From: Paraburkholderia dinghuensis
GTDB lineage: Bacteria; Pseudomonadota; Gammaproteobacteria; Burkholderiales; Burkholderiaceae
Direction of reading: 5' to 3'
DNA: 64,000 nucleotides
NCBI RefSeq assembly: GCF_003837865.1
Contig: NZ_RQIS01000013.1
Coordinates: 62,415 to 126,414 of the forward strand
This document shows positions 35,249 to 43,226 of the stretch, in pieces. Each line of letters starts with the position of its first letter. Position 1 is the stretch's first letter. A program made the position numbers and the translations under genes. The notes beneath the pieces are model-generated. The model saw nothing but the letters and a program-made list of their open reading frames with translations, had not been told where the DNA came from and made no database searches.

Positions 35249-37732
35249 TCAGGTCGGCTGACTGAACACTGTTACCGGAGGCAATGTGCCGACGAAGCGC
35301 TCAACCTCGGCCACGCCGGTCTGGCCGCAGTTGCCCTGAGAGAGCTTTGATGTCGCAATCCCGGTGGTCAAGTTATTGACGTCGCCGTAGCAGTCCAGGC
35401 TACCGATTTCGCGCGGGTTCATCGGGTCGAACCAACCGCCCTCGTTAATGCGGATCACGCCAGGACGAATGTCCTCGGTGATTTTCAAGCCTGCCAATAT
35501 CTGGCCGCGTTGGTTGAACACGCGCACTACGTCGCCGTCCGATAGACCGCGCGCCTTGGCATCTGCAGGATTCATCCAGCACGGCTCACGCCCCGCGATT
35601 GCATAGTGCTGACGATTAACCGTGCCGCACAGTTGCGAATGCAGGCGCATAGTCGGATGGTTGGCCGCGATATGCAATGGGAGCTTGGTCGTTGGCCCGC
35701 CTACGCGTTCGATAGGCTCCATCCAGGTCGCGTGCGGTGGGCAGTCGTCGTAGTGATATTTTTCGATGGCCTTCGAATACAGTTCGAACTTTCCTGAGGC
35801 CGTGCCAAGTGCGTTCAGGAGTGGATCGGCGCGGTAATCCGCATAGCGCACGAAGTCCACTTGAGCCGGGCTCACCGGAAATGCGAGCGGCTTGTTGGAG
35901 TTCCAGAACACGTCAAAGACGGGCATCTCCATCCCCATACCGCGGGATTCGATCTTCGCCGCCTCGTAGAGGCCGCGGACCCAGTCCATTTCCGTGCGGC
36001 CCTGGGTGAATTCGTACCCCTTGCCGAGCTTGGCCGCAATGGCCGCAAAAATGTCGAAATCGTTGCGAGCTTCGAAAACCGGATCGACAATTTTCTTCAT
36101 CGGCACGATATGGCTGAGGGCATAGTCGCCGACCTGTTCGATGTCGTTTCGCTCATAGGAAGTCGTTGCCGGCAGCACGATGTCCGCATGGCGGGCCGTG
36201 GCCGTCCATTGCACGTCATGGACAATGAAGGTGTCGAGGTTGCGCCAGGCACGGAGCATCTCGTTGCGGTCCTGCTGGTGCGAAAACGGGTTACCGCCTA
36301 CCCAGTAAGCGAGCTTGATCACCGGCAACTTGATGTCGTTACCATTGAATTGCATGGTCTTGCCAGGATTCAGCAAGGTCTCGACCAGACGAGAGACCGG
36401 GATCGACACCGCGCCGCTACTGGCCAGCCAGGCTGCGCCCTCTTGCTTCTGGCCCGAGGCGTCGTCGATCGACTTGAGAATCGGCGTCGTCGCGGTGGGA
36501 GCACCGCCGGACGCATAGTGATAGCTGAGGCCGTAGCCACCGCCCGGTAACCCGATCTGACCCAGCATCGAAGCCAACGTAATCAGCATCCAGTGAATCT
36601 GTTCGCCGTGGTGCTGACGCTGGGTCGAATAGCCGAGCGCCAGCATGGTGCGATGCTTGGCGAAGCGGTGCGCCAGATCGCGCAGCGTGTCGGCTTGAAG
36701 ACCGCAAATCTGTGCTGCCCACTCTGCCGTCTTCGGCGTGTTGTCGCTGGTGCCCATCAAATACGGCAGGAACTTGTCAAAGCCGGTGGTGTAGCGGTCG
36801 AGGAATTTCTGGTCGTGCAAGCCCTCTGTGTACAACGTGTGGGCGATCCCCAGCATCATTGCGACATCGGTCTGCGGGTTCGGGGCCAGCCATTCGCCGT
36901 TCAGTGCCATGCAAGTTTCGGTGCGTACCGGGTCTATGCATAGCACTTTGGTCCCGGCCTTCTTCAGCGCCTCGACGCCGGGCCAGGCGCCGTGATCAGC
37001 GACCTGCCACGAAATCTGCGAATTGTTCAACGGGTTGCACCCCCAAAACACCATCAGCTCGCAGTTTTTTGCGAGGTTATTCCAGGTGGTGCATTGCTCA
37101 TAGACCTCGAGCGAACCAGAAACGTACGGCAGAATCACTTGCGCAGCCCCGGTCGAATAGTCGCCCGTGCTGTTCGTGTAACTGCCGGTCAGATTGAGCA
37201 TTCGTCGCAACAAGGTCTGGCAGTTGTGCAGTTTTCCAGGACTCTTCCAGCCGTAAGAGCCGGCGAACACGGCTTGCTGGCCATCTTCCTTGCGTACACG
37301 GGCGATCTCGAGGGCGACCAGGTCGATGGCCTTGTCCCAGCTCACGCGCACGAAGTCACCGCTGCCACGCCCGTCAGGATCTGCGCCAGGACCTTTTTCC
37401 AGCCAGGCACGCCGAACCATCGGATACCGGATACGTGATTCGGAATAGAGTGAATCGAGCACGCCAGGAAGCTGGGGAGAGGGAGCCGGGTCGCCCTGCC
37501 AGGGGCGGAATTCGACAGCTCGCCCGTCTTTGACGATGCCCTGGAAGACGCCCCAATGACAACCCGACAGAATGCCCTGTTGTCCGCTTTGCGCCTGCGT
37601 GGTTGCTCCACGTAACAGGATGGGCAGACCGGTGAAGCCCAACGCCATTGCCGCGGCAGTGCCCTTGAGGAAGGTACGTTTGGAAGCCGACGGACCGCCC
37701 GAATACATTGTGGCGTTGATACCCATAACCAT
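35249..37732 (-). CDS. TorA/BisC-type molybdopterin reductase
   Basis: 827 residues. The DMSO-reductase family fold is shown by GSYGWKSPGKLHNCQTLLRR and by TGDYSTGAAQVILPYVSG, where S193 is the molybdenum ligand of the TMAO/DMSO/biotin-sulfoxide reductase branch. There is no N-terminal [4Fe-4S] cysteine motif, as expected for TorA. The signal peptide has SASKRTFLKGTAAA, a Tat-like motif with Lys18-Arg19 in place of twin arginine. Export to the periplasm is likely but not certain. It is last in an operon with a TorD-like chaperone (8-base gap) and a haem protein. Likely substrate: TMAO or another N- or S-oxide. ATG 37732 and the third-codon ATG at 37726 are both possible starts. Confidence 0.9.
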   Translation of the reverse strand: MVMGINATMYSGGPSASKRTFLKGTAAAMALGFTGLPILLRGATTQAQSGQQGILSGCHWGVFQGIVKDGRAVEFRPWQGDPAPSPQLPGVLDSLYSESRIRYPMVRRAWLEKGPGADPDGRGSGDFVRVSWDKAIDLVALEIARVRKEDGQQAVFAGSYGWKSPGKLHNCQTLLRRMLNLTGSYTNSTGDYSTGAAQVILPYVSGSLEVYEQCTTWNNLAKNCELMVFWGCNPLNNSQISWQVADHGAWPGVEALKKAGTKVLCIDPVRTETCMALNGEWLAPNPQTDVAMMLGIAHTLYTEGLHDQKFLDRYTTGFDKFLPYLMGTSDNTPKTAEWAAQICGLQADTLRDLAHRFAKHRTMLALGYSTQRQHHGEQIHWMLITLASMLGQIGLPGGGYGLSYHYASGGAPTATTPILKSIDDASGQKQEGAAWLASSGAVSIPVSRLVETLLNPGKTMQFNGNDIKLPVIKLAYWVGGNPFSHQQDRNEMLRAWRNLDTFIVHDVQWTATARHADIVLPATTSYERNDIEQVGDYALSHIVPMKKIVDPVFEARNDFDIFAAIAAKLGKGYEFTQGRTEMDWVRGLYEAAKIESRGMGMEMPVFDVFWNSNKPLAFPVSPAQVDFVRYADYRADPLLNALGTASGKFELYSKAIEKYHYDDCPPHATWMEPIERVGGPTTKLPLHIAANHPTMRLHSQLCGTVNRQHYAIAGREPCWMNPADAKARGLSDGDVVRVFNQRGQILAGLKITEDIRPGVIRINEGGWFDPMNPREIGSLDCYGDVNNLTTGIATSKLSQGNCGQTGVAEVERFVGTLPPVTVFSQPT

Positions 37733-37739
37733 TCTCCCC

Positions 37740-38396
37740 TCAGATTCGTGCCGGCGCGGCCGCTATGTCCCGATCGACCGCCACGAAGCGGTCTGGCGCG
37801 ATTTGCTCAACCAGCGCGCTGAGGAATCGGGCAGCGTTGCCATAGAAGCTGGAACCCTCGGTCGCGATCAGTGCAGCCGTAAAACGTCCAGTCCAGTCGC
37901 GCATCTCGCTATGTAACGTCTGGATGGTGTCCACCCTGTTTTGTCGCAGCGCCTCGGCCAACGCCGCCAACTGCACCGCCACATGGTCCGCAGGCTCGGT
38001 ACAGTCCGGAGCCATACGCACATCCAGATCGCGCAGCAGATGCTGCATGCGCTCGACCGCCGGGCCAAACAGACGCCCTGTCCCATCCCACACGCTGGCA
38101 TAGGGCGGCGCGCCGCGTTGCCGAAACACGCCTTCGAACAAGGCTGTGTAGCGACGCTGCAGCGTCACAGTGATTTCGTCCGTCGTGCCAAGGGTCAACT
38201 CCAGACAGATCGATTCCGCCGCTTCCTGCTGATCCAGGACTACCCCGATCCAGTGCAGCGCGGCTTGCCCCTGAGCACCACGCATCGCGTGAAGCCGAGC
38301 CTTTTCGGGTGGCGCCATGAATTGCAGCGCCAACCACTCGGCCACGAAGGCCAGATCCGGCGTATCGGGAATGCTGCGATTCGTTACATCACTCAT
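37740..38396 (-). CDS. TorD-family molybdoenzyme chaperone
   Basis: 218 residues, all predicted helical. LQRRYTALFEGVFRQRGAPP resembles the YxxLFxGPGxxxAPPYxSVW region of TorD/DmsD chaperones (here APPYASVWDGTGRLFGP), which bind the signal peptide and insert the molybdenum cofactor before export. Its start overlaps the stop of the upstream cytochrome gene (TAATG), so the two are translationally coupled, and the reductase gene follows at once. That context supports the role strongly. Confidence 0.88.
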   Translation of the reverse strand: MSDVTNRSIPDTPDLAFVAEWLALQFMAPPEKARLHAMRGAQGQAALHWIGVVLDQQEAAESICLELTLGTTDEITVTLQRRYTALFEGVFRQRGAPPYASVWDGTGRLFGPAVERMQHLLRDLDVRMAPDCTEPADHVAVQLAALAEALRQNRVDTIQTLHSEMRDWTGRFTAALIATEGSSFYGNAARFLSALVEQIAPDRFVAVDRDIAAAPARI

Positions 38397-40015
38397 TACT
38401 GGTGCTCCCCGTTGCTGGTGTCGAGGTCCTTTGAGTGATTCTGCAAATACACCAGTATCAGGCGATACTGATCATCGGAGAACGAAGTGAAGCGTTTCAT
38501 CGCCTTCAACGTGCCGATCCACTGATTCGCGGTGAAGTGATCCATCTGCGGCAGCACGTGGCAAGCGGAACATGCTTTCTGGAACGTGGTATGGCTGTAG
38601 TCCCAGACCGCCTCGCGGCTGGTGTTCAGGTCCGAGGCGCTCGACCAGGCGGCGATTTCCACAGGAACCCAGGACTGGCCGGTATCGGCATCCTTTTCAG
38701 GGGTGCCGCGTTGGAGAGCAGGCGCTGCATCATCAGCCAGCACGGCCATCATGACGCGTTGCCCCTTGGCCTGATAGACGACCGAGGGCGCATCCGCCAT
38801 TTGCCAGCCCTTGAGCTCCAGCTGTACCTTGTCACCGTCACGCTTGGCTACGCGTACCAGGGCCCCGCCCAACAGTTTGCCTTGCTCGGGAGTTGATCCC
38901 CCCGTGTTGGCCTCGTTCAACCATATATTTTTCGCTGCAACCACTGTGGCTTCGGTGCCGTCACTGATCGCAGATTCCGGCGAGGTCGGCAGGTTTGGTT
39001 TTCCCCCGACGGCGTTCGGGAGCATCACCACTGCATCGGTGCGGTTGGGCTCCGGTACCCCCGGCGCGCGCAGATCCACCGCAGGAACATGCTTGAGATA
39101 CAGCGCCATCGCCTGGAGATCACTGAAAGGCAGGCGGGAGGTATTTTTGATGACATCGGCCATGTCGCCATCAGCGGCCCGTCCGATCGGGCTGACGCCG
39201 GTATGCAGATAATTGGCGATTGACGCCGCCGACCAGAATCCGATGCCAACTTCGTCCGGTGTGATGTTCGGGAAATAACCGGTACCTTCCGGATTGGGTC
39301 CTCCGCCATAGCGCTGGCTCGATATCACATTACCCATGAAGGCCCGCGGCGAATGGCATTCAGCGCAATGGCCGGCCGCTTCAACGAGGTACTCGCCGCG
39401 CTTGTATTGAGCAGCATCTGCTCCCTCGGGAACCGCGGCCACTTCGCCGCGCTTACCATCCAGATACAGCAGGCGCCACATACCGACCCCGCGACGCATA
39501 TTGAAGGGGAATTTAAGGTCGTGTGCAGGGACTGCATTGCTCACCGGTTTCAGCGTCATGATGTAGGCGTACAGATCGCGTACGTCCTCACCCGACAGGC
39601 GCTGGTAAGAGGTATACGGGAAGGCCGGATACAGGTTCCGGCCATCCAGCCCGCCGGGACCCACACCTTCGCGCAGCGCGCGGTCGAACTGCTCGAGTGT
39701 CCAGTTGCCGATACCGGTTTCTTTGTCGGGCGAAATATTCGGCATATGGAACACCCCGAACGCGGTGTCCAATGCTCGTCCGCCGCCAAGTAGGGTGTCA
39801 TCGCTTTGGCGTTGCGTCATGTGACAGGTTGCACAATCCGCAGCCAGAAATACGTTGCGCCCGTTCTTCAGATTTGCATCCGCCAAACCGGGTAGCGTTG
39901 GAGTGGGGTGCGTCAATGACCACGTCCAGGGCGAAGTCAGTACAACGAAACCCAGCACACCCAACAGCACCACGCCGCCAACGATCTGGTATGCGGCCTT
40001 GCGCGGGATTGCCAT
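38396..40015 (-). CDS. Three-haem cytochrome c with TorC-like C-terminal domain
   Basis: 539 residues. An N-terminal membrane anchor (IVGGVVLLGVLGFVVL) is followed by two haem sites CATCH (61-65) and CAECH (217-221), spaced like the dihaem part of alcohol-dehydrogenase cytochrome subunits. The C-terminal ~150 residues carry a third site CSACH (482-486), followed by DHFTANQWIGTLKAMKRFTS and LVYLQNHSKD. This is the C-terminal monohaem domain of TorC, which docks to TorA. Normal TorC has a tetrahaem NapC/NirT N-terminus; here it is replaced. GGAGG precedes the ATG at 40015. First gene of the operon. Likely role: pass electrons from the membrane quinol or another cytochrome to the TorA-like enzyme. 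Confidence 0.88.
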   Translation of the reverse strand: MAIPRKAAYQIVGGVVLLGVLGFVVLTSPWTWSLTHPTPTLPGLADANLKNGRNVFLAADCATCHMTQRQSDDTLLGGGRALDTAFGVFHMPNISPDKETGIGNWTLEQFDRALREGVGPGGLDGRNLYPAFPYTSYQRLSGEDVRDLYAYIMTLKPVSNAVPAHDLKFPFNMRRGVGMWRLLYLDGKRGEVAAVPEGADAAQYKRGEYLVEAAGHCAECHSPRAFMGNVISSQRYGGGPNPEGTGYFPNITPDEVGIGFWSAASIANYLHTGVSPIGRAADGDMADVIKNTSRLPFSDLQAMALYLKHVPAVDLRAPGVPEPNRTDAVVMLPNAVGGKPNLPTSPESAISDGTEATVVAAKNIWLNEANTGGSTPEQGKLLGGALVRVAKRDGDKVQLELKGWQMADAPSVVYQAKGQRVMMAVLADDAAPALQRGTPEKDADTGQSWVPVEIAAWSSASDLNTSREAVWDYSHTTFQKACSACHVLPQMDHFTANQWIGTLKAMKRFTSFSDDQYRLILVYLQNHSKDLDTSNGEHQ

Positions 40016-40381
40016 ACTGGCCTCCGGTATCGCTTGCAGGATGCCTGTTTAAACGAGCTTAGGTTGCCTGAAGGCATTGTCAACCTGAAACATCTGGCGC
40101 AATGAAGGCCCGGCGGAGATTCCTGCGTTCAAAGCTGTGGACGGGATTTAGATTGGAGTCCGTGCCGCTGGGCTGGGCCTATTCGGCACGCTGTTACCTA
40201 ACCGACGGGAGCGTCCGATCGTTAATAGCGAACCCCGGGGCACTAACAGAACCTCGCCGCCGAAACCACGACATTCCCGGTGCTGCTTGCGACGGGAGCG
40301 ACATTACCGCGCTCCAACGCTAGCGCGCGGTCGCGATATATCATTTCAGCGGAATCTCAGGCCGTTTTCGCGGAGTCCGTC
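40016..40381. other. Intergenic, promoter side of the tor-like operon
   Basis: About 365 bases between the divergent cytochrome and membrane-protein genes. Just upstream of the cytochrome gene is an imperfect palindrome: aggttg (40061-40066) and caacct (40081-40086) flank gcctgaaggc. It is a possible operator. Otherwise nothing recognised; no FNR-like TTGAT-N4-ATCAA site was seen. Confidence 0.4.
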
Positions 40382-40783
40382 ATGGCAAGCGAATGGAAAC
40401 GCCGCATAAGACTGTTTATCCAGCGTTTCTGGCAGCCAACCAGTGCCTGCATGACCTGCATGCCGGGAAGCTGGGGTAACGTCATGAGCCTTACCCATTG
40501 GGCGATTGCGTTCAAGACCGGGCTGCTCACCGGCGTGCTGGCCGTGCTGCTGACCTTCACACCCGCGGCGAAGTGGTACGCGAATCGCTACGCCAACGCA
40601 CTGGTCGTCGGCTGCCTGACGGTGGTAGGCGACGCCTACTCCCACGCGAGTCACTATCGCATTCATGTTCTCGAACACATCGCGACGGGCGTTATGTCAG
40701 GCTTGTTTGCGCTCACTGCCTCGTACCTCTTCGAGGACCGGGGGCGCCGGATTCGCACTGTATGGACGCGTTTGTTCGGGTAA
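40382..40783 (+). CDS. Small membrane protein of unknown function
   Basis: 133 residues from the ATG at 40382 (GGAG 7 bases upstream). Two hydrophobic segments are clear: FKTGLLTGVLAVLLTF and GVMSGLFALTASYLF. Between them is AYSHASHYRIHVLEHI, a His-rich stretch. The N-terminus has CMTC. I do not recognise the family; it could be a holin-like or His-rich membrane protein. It is followed by ~240 bases of DNA without a gene. Confidence 0.6.
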   Translation: MASEWKRRIRLFIQRFWQPTSACMTCMPGSWGNVMSLTHWAIAFKTGLLTGVLAVLLTFTPAAKWYANRYANALVVGCLTVVGDAYSHASHYRIHVLEHIATGVMSGLFALTASYLFEDRGRRIRTVWTRLFG

Positions 40784-41028
40784 GCAGAGCACGTCAATCC
40801 ACGCCGAAATCGCTACGTTCAAGTCGCCCTTGCACCCCTCGTTGATCCAATGGCCTGGGCCAGACCAATCGTCGTCCGGCATTATTGGTTGCGAAAAACG
40901 ACAGAAAGCGGAACGTAACGCCCAGATTCGCTACCGCATATTGACGTTCGACACATTTCGCGACACGCACGAGGCGCTGTGCTAGTTTTGAAACGTACGC
41001 ACCGGTTAAGTCTGTCAAAACAGATCCC

Positions 41029-41217
41029 ATGCGAACGCTACACGAGTCCATCGTTCCGGAGCTGATCGGCTCCATCGTGTCCTTCGCTTGCGTTCCCGGC
41101 GGCGTGCTGCCCAATGAAATCGAACTCGCCCGTTCACGCGGCGTGAGCCGCACGGCCGCAAGCGAGGTGATCCAGAAACTCGCGGCACCCGGACTGGTCG
41201 AGGTGGAGCGGCTCTAG
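41029..41217 (+). pseudogene. Truncated GntR/FadR-type regulator
   Basis: The 62-codon frame has the N-terminal winged-helix of GntR (FadR branch): VPELIGSIVSFACVPGGVLP, then NEIELARSRGVSRTAASEVI and QKLAAPGLVEVER, and stops at TAG where the full family continues for ~150 more residues with a ligand-binding domain. The usual RTAVREA is changed to RTAASEV. It is most likely a remnant of the regulator of the dehydratase gene that starts 51 bases later. A functional short DNA-binding protein cannot be excluded. Confidence 0.7.
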
Positions 41218-41268
41218 AGCACCACGTGCGACCGTCACCCTGGCGGGCGTGGGATCAGAGGAGACATC

Positions 41269-42981
41269 ATGCGCAAACTTCGCTCGCAAGCCTGGTTCGG
41301 CCGCAACGACAAGGACGGCTTCATCCACCGCTCCTGGATGAAGAACCAGGGCATCCCGCACGACGCGTTCGACGGCCGCCCAGTGATCGGCATCTGCAAT
41401 ACGTGGTCGGAACTCACACCGTGCAACGCGCATTTCCGCGAGCTGGCCGAATACGTGAAGAAGGGCGTGCACGAAGCGGGCGGCCTGCCGCTCGAATTTC
41501 CCGTCATGTCGCTCGGCGAGACCAACCTCCGGCCCACGGCGATGTTGTTTCGTAACCTCGCGTCGATGGACGTCGAGGAGTCGATCCGCGGAAATCCCAT
41601 CGATGGAGTGATCCTGCTGGTCGGCTGTGACAAGACCACGCCCGCACTCTTGATGGGCGCCGCGTCATGCAACCTCCCGGCGCTTGCCGTTTCCGGCGGA
41701 CCGATGCTCAACGGGCGTTTTCGCGGGCACGACATCGGCTCGGGAACGGGCGTGTGGCAGATGTCCGAAGCCGTACGCGCTGGCACCATGACACAGGTCG
41801 AGTTCGTCGAGGCCGAATCGTGCATGAACCGCTCGCGCGGGCATTGCATGACGATGGGCACAGCGTCGACGATGGCGTCGATGGTCGAAGCACTCGGCAT
41901 GGGCTTGCCGCACAACGCCGCGATTCCGGCCGTCGACGCGCGCCGCCAGGTGCTCGCGCATCTCGCGGGGCGGCGCATCGTCGAGATGGTCCGCGACGAT
42001 CTCACGATGACGAAGATCCTCACGCGCGAGGCCTTCGAAAACGCGATCCGCACGAATGCGGCGATCGGCGGCTCGACGAATGCGGTCGTGCATCTGATCG
42101 CGCTCGCGCGGCGCATTGGCGTACCGCTTTCGCTCGAGGACTGGGAATTGGGCACGAACGTGCCGTGCCTCGTGAATCTCCAGCCCTCGGGCCAGTATCT
42201 GATGGAAGACTTCTATTACGCGGGCGGATTGCCGGCCGTGTTGCGGCAACTCGGCGAACAAGGGCTGCTGCATCGCAACGCGCTGACCGTCAACGGCAGG
42301 ACGATCTGGGAAAACGTTCAGGATGCCGAAAATTATAACGAACAGGTCATCACGCCGTTCGGGCGTCCGTTCAAGCCGCACGCCGGCATTGCCGTGCTCA
42401 AAGGCAACCTCGCGCCGGACGGTGCGGTCATCAAGCCCTCGGCGGCGACGCCCGCGCTGCTGCGTCATCGCGGCCGCGCCGTGGTGTTCGAGAACGTCGA
42501 AGAACTGCACGAGAGGATCGACGACGATTCGCTCGACATCGACGAGCACTGCGTCATGGTCCTCAAGGGTGCGGGGCCGAAGGGCTATCCGGGCTTCGCC
42601 GAGGTCGGCAACATGCCGCTGCCGAAGAAGGTCCTGCAGAAAGGCATCACCGATATGGTGCGCATCTCCGATGGCCGCATGAGCGGCACCGCCTACGGCG
42701 CCGCCGTGCTGCACGTCTGCCCCGAAGCGGCGGCGGGCGGACCGCTCGCGCTGGTGCGCACGGGCGACATGATCGAGCTTGACGTCGATGCGCGCCGTCT
42801 GCATCTGGACGTGTCCGACGAAGAACTCGCCCGCCGCAGAGCCGCGTGGAAGGCCCCCGAGCTGCCCGAGCGCGGCTATTACCGCCTGTATGTCGAGCAC
42901 GTCCTGCAGGCGAACGACGGCGCCGACCTCGACTTTCTCGTGGGCGCCAGCGGCGCGCCGGTGCCGCGCGAATCGCACTGA
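41269..42981 (+). CDS. IlvD/Edd-family sugar-acid dehydratase (L-arabinonate-type)
   Basis: 570 residues. Motifs: GICNTWSELTPCN, GCDKTTPALLMGA, and AESCMNRSRGHCMTMGTAST, which hold the Fe-S and Mg-binding cysteines of the IlvD/Edd family; ISDGRMSGTAYGAAVLH is the C-terminal signature. The N-terminus RSQAWFGRNDKDGFIHRSWM is characteristic of the pentonate (L-arabinonate-like) dehydratase branch rather than true IlvD. It converts a sugar acid to the 2-keto-3-deoxy acid in the cytoplasm. No aldolase, dehydrogenase or transporter gene is adjacent, and its GntR regulator is truncated. Confidence 0.85.
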   Translation: MRKLRSQAWFGRNDKDGFIHRSWMKNQGIPHDAFDGRPVIGICNTWSELTPCNAHFRELAEYVKKGVHEAGGLPLEFPVMSLGETNLRPTAMLFRNLASMDVEESIRGNPIDGVILLVGCDKTTPALLMGAASCNLPALAVSGGPMLNGRFRGHDIGSGTGVWQMSEAVRAGTMTQVEFVEAESCMNRSRGHCMTMGTASTMASMVEALGMGLPHNAAIPAVDARRQVLAHLAGRRIVEMVRDDLTMTKILTREAFENAIRTNAAIGGSTNAVVHLIALARRIGVPLSLEDWELGTNVPCLVNLQPSGQYLMEDFYYAGGLPAVLRQLGEQGLLHRNALTVNGRTIWENVQDAENYNEQVITPFGRPFKPHAGIAVLKGNLAPDGAVIKPSAATPALLRHRGRAVVFENVEELHERIDDDSLDIDEHCVMVLKGAGPKGYPGFAEVGNMPLPKKVLQKGITDMVRISDGRMSGTAYGAAVLHVCPEAAAGGPLALVRTGDMIELDVDARRLHLDVSDEELARRRAAWKAPELPERGYYRLYVEHVLQANDGADLDFLVGASGAPVPRESH

Positions 42982-43006
42982 CCCCGCACTGACCCCGCAC
43001 TGACCC
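42977..43006. repeat. 11-bp tandem repeat over the dehydratase stop codon
   Basis: The unit actgaccccgc occurs twice in full (42977-42987, 42988-42998) and a third time in part (actgaccc, from 42999). It contains the TGA stop of the dehydratase, so each copy brings a TGA, in shifting frames. Probably slippage-generated. Confidence 0.8.
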
Positions 43007-43011
43007 ATCAC

Positions 43012-43037
43012 GCCAGGCGCCGCACGCGGCGCCTGGC
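43012..43037 (+). terminator. Strong hairpin after dehydratase gene
   Basis: A perfect 11-bp G+C-rich stem (43012-43022 with 43027-43037) and a 4-base loop lie 30 bases after the dehydratase stop. There is no T-run behind it. It is the best terminator candidate between this gene and the chemoreceptor. Confidence 0.6.
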
Positions 43038-43226
43038 CGATCAACGCGTCAGTTTGATGAAGAAATCTGTCAAGCCCTTTCCAGGTCTAGCTCCAAGAGA
43101 AATTCTCAGCCAAACGTAAAAAAAGGGTTCAGATTGCTCCAGATCGTCCGATAAGCAGATTGGCCTGGCGGATTCCACCCGCCAGGATGGGATTTTGAGT
43201 AGCGAAAGAGACCAGGAATTCTGAAA

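Noticed and set aside
42977..43006. Tandem repeat considered as a CRISPR fragment
   Set aside because: The units are 11 bases and directly adjacent with no spacers, so it is not a CRISPR.
41665..43044. 459-codon minus-strand frame opposite the dehydratase
   Set aside because: Antisense shadow caused by codon bias; no motifs and no ribosome-binding site.
43117..43154. Possible sigma-28 promoter before the chemoreceptor gene
   Set aside because: tccgataa resembles the -10, but the TAAA lies 26 bases before it instead of about 15, so I do not list it as a promoter.
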